Shown: piece after piece, positions 47,212 through 55,362 of the stretch
Layout of the letters: the number at the start of each line of letters is the position of its first letter
Position numbering within the stretch: position 1 is the first letter of the stretch
NCBI GenBank assembly: GCA_045563055.1
Contig: JBJKUR010000016.1
Coordinates: 8,573 to 72,572 of the forward strand
Direction: 5' to 3'
Length of the DNA stretch: 64,000 nt
Origin: Methylaequor sp045563055
GTDB taxonomy: Bacteria; Pseudomonadota; Alphaproteobacteria; Methylaequorales; Methylaequoraceae
Made by a program: the position numbers and the translations under genes
Notes under the pieces: generated by a model
The model's database searches: none
What the model was told of the DNA's origin: nothing
What the model saw: the letters and a program-made list of their open reading frames with translations, nothing else

Positions 47212-47559
47212 ATGAGATTATGTAAATTTTTCATAATAACTTTATCAATTACCAGTTTGTTTTACACCTCAGTATCAAGCAATTCAATTTTATTTTGCAA
47301 AGAAAAGCATGGTTTTGAAAAACTAGTTAATAAAAACTTTCATGATGATAAGTCATCTTGTCATACTGATATCAAAGATAGAATGAAAAAAAAATTTTGT
47401 ACTGAGTGTGACTGTTATTTAACCCAAGTTTTATCGAATATATCTTATGAAAATTCAAACATTAATATTTTTAAAAATAATTTTGATGATTTTTTAATCA
47501 GTTATCACTCAATAAATTATAAAGTTAAAGATCCTCCGCCAAAGAATTACTCTTCGTAA
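47212..47559 (+). CDS. Small cysteine-rich exported protein of a metal cluster
   Basis: A 115-residue protein with a signal-peptide-like N-terminus (about 23 residues) and a mature part with cysteines in CKEKH, SCHTD and FCTECDCY. It ends KDPPPKNYSS, a proline-rich tail often seen in small proteins next to copper or cobalt transporters (DUF2946-like in appearance). It is the first of four genes that end in MerP- and MerT-like proteins. A periplasmic metal-binding role is inferred. Confidence 0.6.
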   Translation: MRLCKFFIITLSITSLFYTSVSSNSILFCKEKHGFEKLVNKNFHDDKSSCHTDIKDRMKKKFCTECDCYLTQVLSNISYENSNINIFKNNFDDFLISYHSINYKVKDPPPKNYSS

Positions 47560-47621
47560 ATGTAAACCAAAGTGCAGAGAACAATAAGTTTTCTACAATA
47601 ATAATTTATTAGGAGTAGGTA

Positions 47622-48269
47622 ATGCAAAAGTTACTTTTAAGTTTATTCATTTTTGCCGCTATATTTTTAACAAATACTGTTCAAACAAGACCAATTTCTT
47701 ATCCAGGTGGATGGACATTAATGCAAATGAATGATTTTAATAGGCATAGTGTCCATTCACATTACAGTCCTTCTGCAAGTTATTCACTTGGCTACAGAGG
47801 AGAATACTGGCGACAAAAAGAATGGCAATTTCATGGCATACAATTTAATTATTTGATAAAAAGATTAAATACACCTCAATCACAGGCGAATTTTTATCTC
47901 AAAAATGCAGCAGGTTTAGCTTTAAGTGATTATAAAAATCTTGAAAGTAAAATTGAACCAAGTCTGTTTTCAGGCATTTCATTAGACTGGGAGGATAGAC
48001 AATATTATATCAGTTACGAAAACAGATTAAATTATAGTCCTACAATTAATAATATTTTCTTGCAAAAAGCTCGTGTTGGATTTGCTCCCTATATAGGAAA
48101 ATATGGAGATTTGCATACATGGTTTATGTTTCAAGTTGAAAATATACCTAAATCCAAAGATAAGATAATTTACACACCTATGTTAAGACTTTTCAAAGGT
48201 GATTATCTTATGGAAGCTGGGCTAAGTAATCATAGAGATTTTATGTTTAATTTTATAAAAAGATTTTAA
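47622..48269 (+). CDS. Exported protein of unknown function in the metal cluster
   Basis: A 215-residue protein with signal peptide MQKLLLSLFIFAAIFLTNTV. The mature part starts RPISYPGGWTLMQMNDFNRH and contains alternating polar and aromatic residues (YSLGYRGEYWRQKEWQF) that suggest beta strands, as in a small outer-membrane barrel. It is 12 bp upstream of the HMA-domain gene with a clear AAGGAG site between. The family is recurrent beside heavy-metal carriers, as far as I can recall, but has no known function. Confidence 0.65.
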   Translation: MQKLLLSLFIFAAIFLTNTVQTRPISYPGGWTLMQMNDFNRHSVHSHYSPSASYSLGYRGEYWRQKEWQFHGIQFNYLIKRLNTPQSQANFYLKNAAGLALSDYKNLESKIEPSLFSGISLDWEDRQYYISYENRLNYSPTINNIFLQKARVGFAPYIGKYGDLHTWFMFQVENIPKSKDKIIYTPMLRLFKGDYLMEAGLSNHRDFMFNFIKRF

Positions 48270-48280
48270 GGAGAACAAAA

Positions 48281-48592
48281 ATGAAATTCCATTTCATAAC
48301 AATATGTTTAATTTTTTTTACGTTAACAACTTATAAAAAAATTAAATCACAAAATAAAATAGAGAATGAGGTATTGAGTATTTCTGTTAATGGACTTGTA
48401 TGCGATTTTTGTGCACGTTCAATTGAAAAACTTTTTAGTAAAAAAGAATCAGTAAAAAGCATCAATGTAAATTTAGAAGAAATGCTAATTACTATAAATT
48501 TGAAAAAAGGAAAAATTTTAAATGATGACATAATCAGACAAGTTATTAGAGACTCTGGTTATGATATTAAAAAGATTAAACGTGAAAAATAA
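48281..48592 (+). CDS. Heavy-metal-associated (HMA, MerP-like) domain protein
   Basis: A 103-residue protein with an N-terminal hydrophobic segment (signal peptide or anchor) and one HMA domain. The metal site is GLVCDFCARSIEK, a C-x2-C loop with Asp-Phe between the cysteines. It is predicted to bind a soft metal ion in the periplasm and pass it to the membrane protein encoded next. It overlaps the MerT-like gene by 11 bp if that gene starts at the GTG at 48582. Confidence 0.82.
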   Translation: MKFHFITICLIFFTLTTYKKIKSQNKIENEVLSISVNGLVCDFCARSIEKLFSKKESVKSINVNLEEMLITINLKKGKILNDDIIRQVIRDSGYDIKKIKREK

Positions 48593-48962
48593 TATAATAA
48601 GACAATTATTTTCTCCATCATTAAGTTTGTTTACAAGCTTGGGTACTTTGATTTGTTGTGCTTTACCAGCATTATTAATATCAATTGGAATGGGTGCATC
48701 TTTGGCTAGCTTTGTATCTGCATTTCCATGGATAATATTTATATCCAAATATAAGATACAGACCTTTACTTTAGCAGCTGTCTTGTTGATTGTTTCAGTT
48801 TATTTATTTTGGCAAGGACGAAATGCTCCATGCCCATCAGACCCAATTCAAGCCAAAATTTGTTCGAAACTAAGATTTATAAATTTAATTATGCTTTTTA
48901 TATCTCTAGTTACTTATTTAGCTGGATTTTTCTTTGCTTTTGTTGTTGTTAACTTTTTATAG
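48582..48962 (+). CDS. MerT-like membrane metal transport protein
   Basis: About 126 residues from the GTG at 48582 (an ATG at 48561 is also in frame and would overlap more). Three membrane segments are predicted. The first has LICCALPALLISIGMGASLA, matching the Cys-Cys pair of MerT, and the loop NAPCPSDPIQAKICSK carries a second cysteine pair as in MerT. With the MerP-like gene it forms a two-step metal transfer system. No mercuric reductase or MerR is present, so the metal is not necessarily mercury. Confidence 0.78.
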   Translation: MKNNIIRQLFSPSLSLFTSLGTLICCALPALLISIGMGASLASFVSAFPWIIFISKYKIQTFTLAAVLLIVSVYLFWQGRNAPCPSDPIQAKICSKLRFINLIMLFISLVTYLAGFFFAFVVVNFL

Positions 48963-49011
48963 GAAATATAATAGATCTTTAAAATTATCCATATTTAATG
49001 AGGGATAATCT

Positions 49012-49100
49012 TGGGGGGTAAAATTACAAAATTAAGGCTATGAAGTTGATGGAATCAACGACTTTTAGATAAAATAGTAGAGAGAAAGGGAATAGCAAAA
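49012..49100 (+). repeat. Dispersed island repeat, copy F
   Basis: GGGGGGTAAAATTACAAAATTAAGGCTATGAAG region, then TGGAATCAACGACTTTTAG and AATAGTAGAGAGAAAGGGAA. It lies between the metal cluster and the second monooxygenase gene. Confidence 0.6.
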
Positions 49101-49244
49101 GCATTAAATCTCAATTTTAATTGACAAAAAAAAATAGATATTTACATGTATTATAATTAATATTTTTATAATTGATAATGAATACAAATTTAAGTCTTAT
49201 TTAAATATTATATTTTATAGTAATATGTGAATATTTTTGTATAG

Positions 49245-50570
49245 ATGGAAAAAACAGATGTAGTCATTATTGGTGCTGGAATTGCTGGAATAGCATCAGC
49301 ATTTTATTTACAAAAAAACTTTCCAAATCTTACATTTAAAATAATCGAGTCAAGAAGCAGTGTAGGTGGTACTTGGGATCAAATGAGATTCCCTGGTGTT
49401 CGCGCAGATAACGATATGTACACTTATGGATTCAGCTTTGACCCATGGAAAGGGTCAATAATAGGTAATGGGAAGGAAATTAAAAACTATTTAAGTAACG
49501 TTACAGAAAAATTTGATATCAAAAAATATGTTTCATTTGACACAGAAGTCAAATCATTAAGTTGGAAAGACAGTAACTGGATTGTAAAAACTACTTCTAA
49601 AATATTTACTAGTCAATACGTTATTTGTTGCACAGGTTCCAGAGATAGAAAAAATCCACATTTACCAAAGTTTAAAAATGAAAAAATCTATAAAGGAAAA
49701 ATTATACATACGCAAGCTTGGGGAAAAACAGACTTTAGAAACAAAAATGTAACTATCGTTGGGAGTGGATGTACCGCTATAACAATGGCACCTTCTATAA
49801 TCAAATATGCAAAAAAAGTTACGCTTGTTCAGCGAAGTCCTGCTTGGATAATTAATATTGATAGTCAAGAAAAATCAACACGAATTTATAAAACCTTTCA
49901 AGTTTTATGGGATTACTTTTCAAGTAGGATTTTTAAAAAGTTTCAAAGAAAAAAAATGATATCGGGTAATACTTATTATAATGAAACTACCACCCCCTCA
50001 TATGACTATTGGGATCAGCGTCCTGCAAGTAGTTTGGATAACGATTATTTTTCATCTGTAAAGTCAGAAAAAGTTACTATAGTTCGTCAAGGAATTAGTA
50101 GTTGGGAGAGAACTGGTGTTAAGTTAAAAAATGGAAAAGTTATAAAAAGTGATATCACAATTATGGCCACGGGCGGTAATTCTCAATTATTAGGTGGCAT
50201 TGATATCTTTATTGAAAATAAAAAAATAAACATCAATGATACTAGTTGGTATAGAGGAATGATGTTTAGTGGAATACCCAATCTTTTTGCTCATGCGGGA
50301 TATATTAATTTTAGTTGGACAGCCAGGTGTGAAATAGTGAGCCAACGTATTTGTAAAACAATTCAATATATAAAGAAAAATAAATTATTAAGTTGTACTC
50401 CAAAATATATAGGAGAAAAAACAAAGCCATCAATTCAAGCAAATTATATTTTGCGAGCTATGGACCAATTTCCTAATAGAACCTATAAGTTCTATCAAAA
50501 TTATATTATAGAATATTTAAGTTTTAAATTTACAAAAATAAATGATGGAGCATTAGACTTCTCAAAATGA
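49245..50570 (+). CDS. Flavin monooxygenase of Baeyer-Villiger type, copy 2
   Basis: A 441-residue paralogue of the enzyme at 43253, collinear without gaps. All motifs are kept: GAGIAGIAS, GGTWD, YKGKIIHTQAW and VGSGCTAIT. Differences are mostly conservative, and the DNA differs at many silent third positions. The 100 bp upstream also resembles the region before copy 1, so the promoter was duplicated too. It forms an operon with metY copy 2, 16 bp downstream. Confidence 0.85.
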   Translation: MEKTDVVIIGAGIAGIASAFYLQKNFPNLTFKIIESRSSVGGTWDQMRFPGVRADNDMYTYGFSFDPWKGSIIGNGKEIKNYLSNVTEKFDIKKYVSFDTEVKSLSWKDSNWIVKTTSKIFTSQYVICCTGSRDRKNPHLPKFKNEKIYKGKIIHTQAWGKTDFRNKNVTIVGSGCTAITMAPSIIKYAKKVTLVQRSPAWIINIDSQEKSTRIYKTFQVLWDYFSSRIFKKFQRKKMISGNTYYNETTTPSYDYWDQRPASSLDNDYFSSVKSEKVTIVRQGISSWERTGVKLKNGKVIKSDITIMATGGNSQLLGGIDIFIENKKININDTSWYRGMMFSGIPNLFAHAGYINFSWTARCEIVSQRICKTIQYIKKNKLLSCTPKYIGEKTKPSIQANYILRAMDQFPNRTYKFYQNYIIEYLSFKFTKINDGALDFSK

Positions 50571-50586
50571 TTAAAGGATTATAAAT

Positions 50587-51867
50587 ATGAAACTAGAATC
50601 AATTGCACTTCATCATGGTTATGAATCAGATAAAAATGATCAGAAATCAGCAACCACCCCAATTTACCAGACCTCGGGATTTACTATTGATAATACACAA
50701 CATGGAGCAGATTTATTTGACCTTAAAGTTGAGGGAAATATTTATTCAAGAATAGGTAACCCAACTAATGCAGTTCTTGAAAAAAGAGTTGCGGAAATGG
50801 AAGGTGGAATTGCAGCTTTATCTTTGGCTTCTGGAATGGCTGCAATCGCATATGCCATTCAAACCATTACAAGAGCAGGGGATAATATTGTAAGTACAAA
50901 TCAATTATATGGAGGGACTTATAACTGTTTCACTCATAGTTTCCCAAAGCAAGGTATTAAAGTTAAAATGTTTGACGGAGACGATTATAAAGGAATTGAT
51001 CAGGGAATTGATGAAAAAACCAAAGCCTTATATTGCGAATCAATTGGTAATCCCTTTGGTAATATTATCGATATCAAAAAATTTGCAGACATTGCTCACA
51101 AACATGGGATCCCATTAATTGTAGATAATACAGTAGCAACACCATACTTGTGCAGACCAATTGATTTTGGAGCTGATATTGTAATTCACTCTTTAACAAA
51201 ATATATAGATGGTCATGGCGCTACTATCGGAGGAATTATTGTTGATTCAGGAAAATTTGATTGGGCCAAAGAACCAAAAAAATTTCCCATGCTTAATGAG
51301 CCAGATCCTTCTTATCACGGAATAAAATATACTGAAAAGTTTGGACCGGCTGCTTTTATTGGTTGTTGTAGGGTTGTTCCATTAAGAGAAACAGGAGCTT
51401 GTCTATCACCTAATAATGCATACATAATAATGCTAGGACTTGAATCGTTGGGTGTAAGAATGGAAAGACATTGCAAAAATGCACTTGCGCTTGCGAAATA
51501 TCTAGAGGAACACGAAAGTGTAAAATGGGTTAATTATGCTGCTCTGCCTAACGATAAATACTATAATATTTGTAAAAAAATTACGAATGGTCAAGCATCT
51601 GGTATTATTAGTTTTGGTATCAAAGGTGGAAAAGATTCAGGTGCTAAGTTTATTGATGCACTTCAAATGATTTTAAGAGTGCTTAGTATGGGTGATGCTA
51701 AGTCACTTGCATGTCATCCAGCCTCAACATTACATAGGCAATTGACTTCTGAACAAAAAGCTTTAGCAGGCGTAAGCGAAGACTTGATTAGAATTTCTGT
51801 GGGTATTGAGCATATTGATGATATTATTAATGATGTTGAACAAGCAATTGAGGCCTCAAAAAAATAA
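50587..51867 (+). CDS. metY: O-acetylhomoserine sulfhydrylase (MetY-type), copy 2
   Basis: A 426-residue paralogue of 44595-45875 with the same length and motifs (HSLTKYIDGHG with Lys205, YSRIGNPT, LSLASGMAAI). Most substitutions are conservative, for instance ITYAIQTITRSGDN against IAYAIQTITRAGDN. The gene spacing to the monooxygenase is the same as in copy 1. Keeping both enzymes together in two copies suggests that they act as a unit. Confidence 0.88.
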   Translation: MKLESIALHHGYESDKNDQKSATTPIYQTSGFTIDNTQHGADLFDLKVEGNIYSRIGNPTNAVLEKRVAEMEGGIAALSLASGMAAIAYAIQTITRAGDNIVSTNQLYGGTYNCFTHSFPKQGIKVKMFDGDDYKGIDQGIDEKTKALYCESIGNPFGNIIDIKKFADIAHKHGIPLIVDNTVATPYLCRPIDFGADIVIHSLTKYIDGHGATIGGIIVDSGKFDWAKEPKKFPMLNEPDPSYHGIKYTEKFGPAAFIGCCRVVPLRETGACLSPNNAYIIMLGLESLGVRMERHCKNALALAKYLEEHESVKWVNYAALPNDKYYNICKKITNGQASGIISFGIKGGKDSGAKFIDALQMILRVLSMGDAKSLACHPASTLHRQLTSEQKALAGVSEDLIRISVGIEHIDDIINDVEQAIEASKK

Positions 51868-51900
51868 TTAATTTTTTTAAAACTTCACACAATGATTTAT

Positions 51901-51945
51901 TAGTTAAACACTTGGAAATTAAAATAAGCAAAGTTATTCTTCCTC
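51901..51945 (+). repeat. Conserved spacer element after metY, copy K2
   Basis: TAGTTAAACACTTGGAAATT followed by AAAATAAGCAAAGTTATTCT and TCCTC. It matches the element after metY copy 1 (45908-45955). Confidence 0.5.
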
Positions 51946-51981
51946 AACTGAATTAACATATTTGTGAGTATTATAACAGGG

Positions 51982-52857
51982 ATGATAACAAACTTTTTTC
52001 ACCGATATATTTATAAAACTTTAATTTTTGTTATTCTAATTATATTATTGTCAGGGTGTTCAAGCACAAGGTTTCTCTACACATTTTTAGAAGAACTTGT
52101 AAAGGATGAGGTTTCCTTTTTTTTTGATTTGGATATGGAAGAACAAATCTTTATGAGTAAGCAAGTTTCGGAGATGGTTAATTGGCACCGAACATCAATT
52201 TTACCAAACTATGCAGACTATCTAAACGATATAGCAGATAAAATTGAAGTAGGTAAATATGATGCTGCTTACATTAACGATGCTTTAACCAATGGTCGAA
52301 ATCTAATTGAGGAAACTGTAACTGGTTTAACCCCATATGCTTCAAAATTTCTTATTCGTCACCAAACACCTAAAGCCATCGAATACATGGAAAAAAAAAT
52401 GTCTACACGCAATCAAGAACGGTTAACCGAACTTTCGGAAACTGATGATATACTTTTTGAAGAACGTCTTAAGCGTTTAACGTCAGGTTTCAAGCGGTTT
52501 ACCGGCTATCTTACTGATGCCCAGGTGACTCTACTTAGAGAGCATGCTAGTGGCACTTTAGGTGAATCGAAGATTCGATTAAATATAAGGACGCAGCGAC
52601 AAAAGATATTTCTAGCATTTATTAGGAATCAGCCGTCAGAAGTAGAACTTACAGCACATCTCAACAAACTTTTATTAAGTAATTATGCTATTAGTAATCC
52701 TGTTGACCAAGGTTTTTCAGAAGCTTCTTTAAGTCGTTTTCGGGAATTATTAATAAAAATTCTTGCTATTTCTTCAACCTCTCAGAGAGAGAATATAATC
52801 AGTAAATTTAGAGACTATGCAAAAGATTTTAAAGAGGTTTCAGGATATAGGGGTTAG
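51982..52857 (+). CDS. DUF6279-type lipoprotein (copy 2)
   Basis: About 291 residues from the ATG at 51982; a GTG at 51964 would add six residues. The lipobox is LLSGCSS. The pattern of copy 1 is kept: RFLYTFLEELVKDEVSFFFDL, VNWHRTSILPNYADYL, GLTPYASKFLIRHQT and FIRNQPSEVELTAHLNKLL. Overall divergence from copy 1 is larger than for the other duplicated genes. Richer in G+C than the surrounding spacers. Predicted outer-membrane lipoprotein, function unknown. Confidence 0.75.
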   Translation: MITNFFHRYIYKTLIFVILIILLSGCSSTRFLYTFLEELVKDEVSFFFDLDMEEQIFMSKQVSEMVNWHRTSILPNYADYLNDIADKIEVGKYDAAYINDALTNGRNLIEETVTGLTPYASKFLIRHQTPKAIEYMEKKMSTRNQERLTELSETDDILFEERLKRLTSGFKRFTGYLTDAQVTLLREHASGTLGESKIRLNIRTQRQKIFLAFIRNQPSEVELTAHLNKLLLSNYAISNPVDQGFSEASLSRFRELLIKILAISSTSQRENIISKFRDYAKDFKEVSGYRG

Positions 52858-52966
52858 GGTGAGGTAGATAGTAATGATATACAGGAAGAGAATTAGACCA
52901 AATTAAGTCGAGGTTGGAAGGTTAATATAGATTTATTGAACTTAATTTTTAGTAATTTACTTTATT

Positions 52967-53068
52967 CTATGCCAAGAAGGTTCTTAATAAAAACCAAATG
53001 GTAAAAGCGCAAGTCCAAAAGATAAGTAAAAATCTAATTACTATTTTGGGTTTGATTTCAATTTTCAT
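52967..53068 (-). CDS. Possible 33-residue single-helix membrane peptide
   Basis: An open frame that starts with ATG complementary to 53066-53068 and encodes a basic N-terminus (MKIEIKPKIVIRF) followed by one hydrophobic helix (LLIFWTCAFTIWFLL) and RTFLA. GGAG lies 13 bases before the start, a longer spacing than ideal. The design of a basic start and single helix is typical of small membrane peptides, including some toxins. No homologue is known to me, so it is only a candidate. Confidence 0.3.
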   Translation of the reverse strand: MKIEIKPKIVIRFLLIFWTCAFTIWFLLRTFLA

Positions 53069-53400
53069 AAAGACGTGGTAACTCCTAAAATTCTGTAAAA
53101 TTGTGTATTGATTAAATTTTTTAAATTTATCTATGAAACTATATGGAAAAAATTATATATATTTCAATAATTTATTGGTAATACGAAGATACTGTGGACG
53201 GTTTCTAGACTTACTATTCATGATATTTTATAGTATAAAGTATTATTACCTAAAATAATTTATAAAATAAAAAAATAGTAATATTGAAGAAAAAATAATA
53301 TAAATTAAAAATAATATCTTAATATAGTTAAGATATTTCTGTTGATTATAGCTATTTTGAAAAAATTAAAAATTCGAATTCTTTTTACTCAAATATTAAA
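53069..53400. other. Intergenic region before the second duplicated module
   Basis: About 330 bp of very AT-rich sequence with no gene. It should hold the promoter of the second dioxygenase operon. I could not find a defensible operator or repeat here. Confidence 0.4.
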
Positions 53401-54414
53401 ATGATTGAACAAAAAAAATTACAAAAAGAAATGCACACAAAATTTGATGAATCTCTAAAGAATGAAAATAAGACTTGGGACAAAGATAATCAAGCTTGGT
53501 GGGACTGGTATGTCTCTCTGGCTGATAACTCAAAAACAAATACAAGGGATTCTTTTTTAGAGTTACCTGAACCACCAAAGATAAAATATCCATCGAAAAT
53601 TGATTTAAAACAACAACTCTCAATTCCTTACAACTTAACAATGGATAACGTTAAAACTTTTCAAAAGAATGGTTTCATTAAATTAAAAAATGTTTTAACT
53701 CATAGTGCTGTGCACGCTTTGCGTTGTGAAATTCAATTACTCTTAAAAAAAAATTTTTCGAATTATTATGAAAGTAAAAATAATCGTTTTTTAAGTCTTG
53801 AAATGATGTGGCTAGAAAATACTTTAATTAGAGAATTTGTTTTAAGTCCTCGAATAACAAAGATTTGTGCAGAGTTACTTTCAGTAAAAAGAATACGTCT
53901 ATATCACGACAATGCTTTAGTTAAAGAATCGGGGTGTGGCCGTACCCCATGGCATTATGACGAACACCATTATCCTTTAGAAACAAATGATGTTATAACT
54001 GCATGGATTCCAGCTCAAGCAATACCAATGGAAATGGGTCCTTTAACTTTCGCAAAACCATTAGAGGTTTATAAACTTGTAAAAGACATTAAATTTAATG
54101 AATTTGATACAAGTTACGATAAAAAAATAAATAATGTTTTTAAAACCAAAAAAGTTTCAATAGTCGAAGAACCTTTTGAATTAGGTGAGGTAAGTTTTCA
54201 TCACAACCTTAGTTTTCACACTGCCTCAGAAAACAAAACCACTCAAAGTCGGGTTGTTTTAGCTAATACATATTTTGCAGATGGTGCACGTGTTGTAAAT
54301 AACCCTACTATGATTTCAGGAGATTGGAAAAAATTTATTCCTGCAACTAAGCCAGGTGAAGTAATTTCGAGTAATTTGAACCCAATTTGTTGGCCTGTAA
54401 ATAGTAAGATTTAG
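53401..54414 (+). CDS. PhyH-type Fe(II)/2-oxoglutarate oxygenase, copy 2
   Basis: A 337-residue paralogue of 34874-35887, collinear over its full length. Iron ligands His185, Asp187 (PWHYDEHH) and His273 (FHTASEN) and the 2-oxoglutarate arginine (TQSRVVLAN) are kept. The aromatic N-terminal block WDKDNQAWWDWYVSLADN is identical. Changes are scattered and mostly conservative, with many silent differences. It opens the second copy of the three-gene operon. Confidence 0.83.
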   Translation: MIEQKKLQKEMHTKFDESLKNENKTWDKDNQAWWDWYVSLADNSKTNTRDSFLELPEPPKIKYPSKIDLKQQLSIPYNLTMDNVKTFQKNGFIKLKNVLTHSAVHALRCEIQLLLKKNFSNYYESKNNRFLSLEMMWLENTLIREFVLSPRITKICAELLSVKRIRLYHDNALVKESGCGRTPWHYDEHHYPLETNDVITAWIPAQAIPMEMGPLTFAKPLEVYKLVKDIKFNEFDTSYDKKINNVFKTKKVSIVEEPFELGEVSFHHNLSFHTASENKTTQSRVVLANTYFADGARVVNNPTMISGDWKKFIPATKPGEVISSNLNPICWPVNSKI

Positions 54415-54425
54415 TACAAAATTTT

Positions 54426-55355
54426 ATGTTTTCTAAAAATAATTATACGAGTTTAAATTCATCATGGATTAACAAAATCGTCTCAGGGGAGGACCCTAAT
54501 AGCCAAGATTTGTTAGACCATCTTCATACTATCCACGATAGTTATGCAGGTTTTACTGAAAACATTGCAACCAGTTGTTGTGATTCGGATGGAAAGAATA
54601 GCTACGAATTACTTTTAGATACTATTGATCCAAATTTCCACAACGATATTCTTGATTTAGCATGCGGTAGTGGAGTTCTTTTAGAGTATTGTAATAATCG
54701 CTTTCCCTTTAATCTCAAACTTTCCGGTGTGGATATGAATGACAGTGAGCTTAAACTTGCTCGAACTAGACTTTTAAATCAAGATATAAATTTTTATAAT
54801 GCAAAGGCCCAAGAATTAAACTTTTTGAAAGATTCATCTAAAGATGTAATATTTTGCCATTGGGCTTTAACGCTAATGGATCCAGTCGTTCCTGTATTAA
54901 AAACTATTAAAAGAATACTAAAAAATCAGGGTATTTTCTCTGCAATTGTTGATGGAGATTCAAATGCTGCACCTGGCTATTTAGAGGTCTATAATATCAT
55001 ATATAAATATGTACAAAAAATATTCCCTAATTATGGATTATTAGAGTTAGGTGATCCAAGAGTAAGAACTTTGAAAACTCTTGATGAACTCATTAAAAAA
55101 ATATTTATAGACTGTGAGATAAAGATAACTTCTCATTTACTTACTTTTAAAGAGACACCCGATGTTCTAGCTAAAGAAGTTTCAGGATTTTTCTATGCTT
55201 CATTAGTTCTATCATCTAAACATTATGATATTTTAGTATCAGAACTTAAAGAACATTTTAATAAAATTTCAGTTAATGGTTTAAGTGATTTTAATCTTCC
55301 AGTAAATCGTGTGATAGTTAAAAAGACATCGAAATCATATTTGCAAAAAAGATAA
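54426..55355 (+). CDS. Class I SAM-dependent methyltransferase 1, copy 2
   Basis: A 309-residue paralogue of 35905-36834. Motif I LDLACGSGVLLEY, motif II LSGVDMNDSEL and HWALTLMDP are kept. It follows the dioxygenase by 11 bp and precedes the symporter by 7 bp, as in the first module. The acceptor is unknown. The gene pair spacing is conserved, which supports joint expression. Confidence 0.8.
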   Translation: MFSKNNYTSLNSSWINKIVSGEDPNSQDLLDHLHTIHDSYAGFTENIATSCCDSDGKNSYELLLDTIDPNFHNDILDLACGSGVLLEYCNNRFPFNLKLSGVDMNDSELKLARTRLLNQDINFYNAKAQELNFLKDSSKDVIFCHWALTLMDPVVPVLKTIKRILKNQGIFSAIVDGDSNAAPGYLEVYNIIYKYVQKIFPNYGLLELGDPRVRTLKTLDELIKKIFIDCEIKITSHLLTFKETPDVLAKEVSGFFYASLVLSSKHYDILVSELKEHFNKISVNGLSDFNLPVNRVIVKKTSKSYLQKR

Positions 55356-55362
55356 TATCTGT

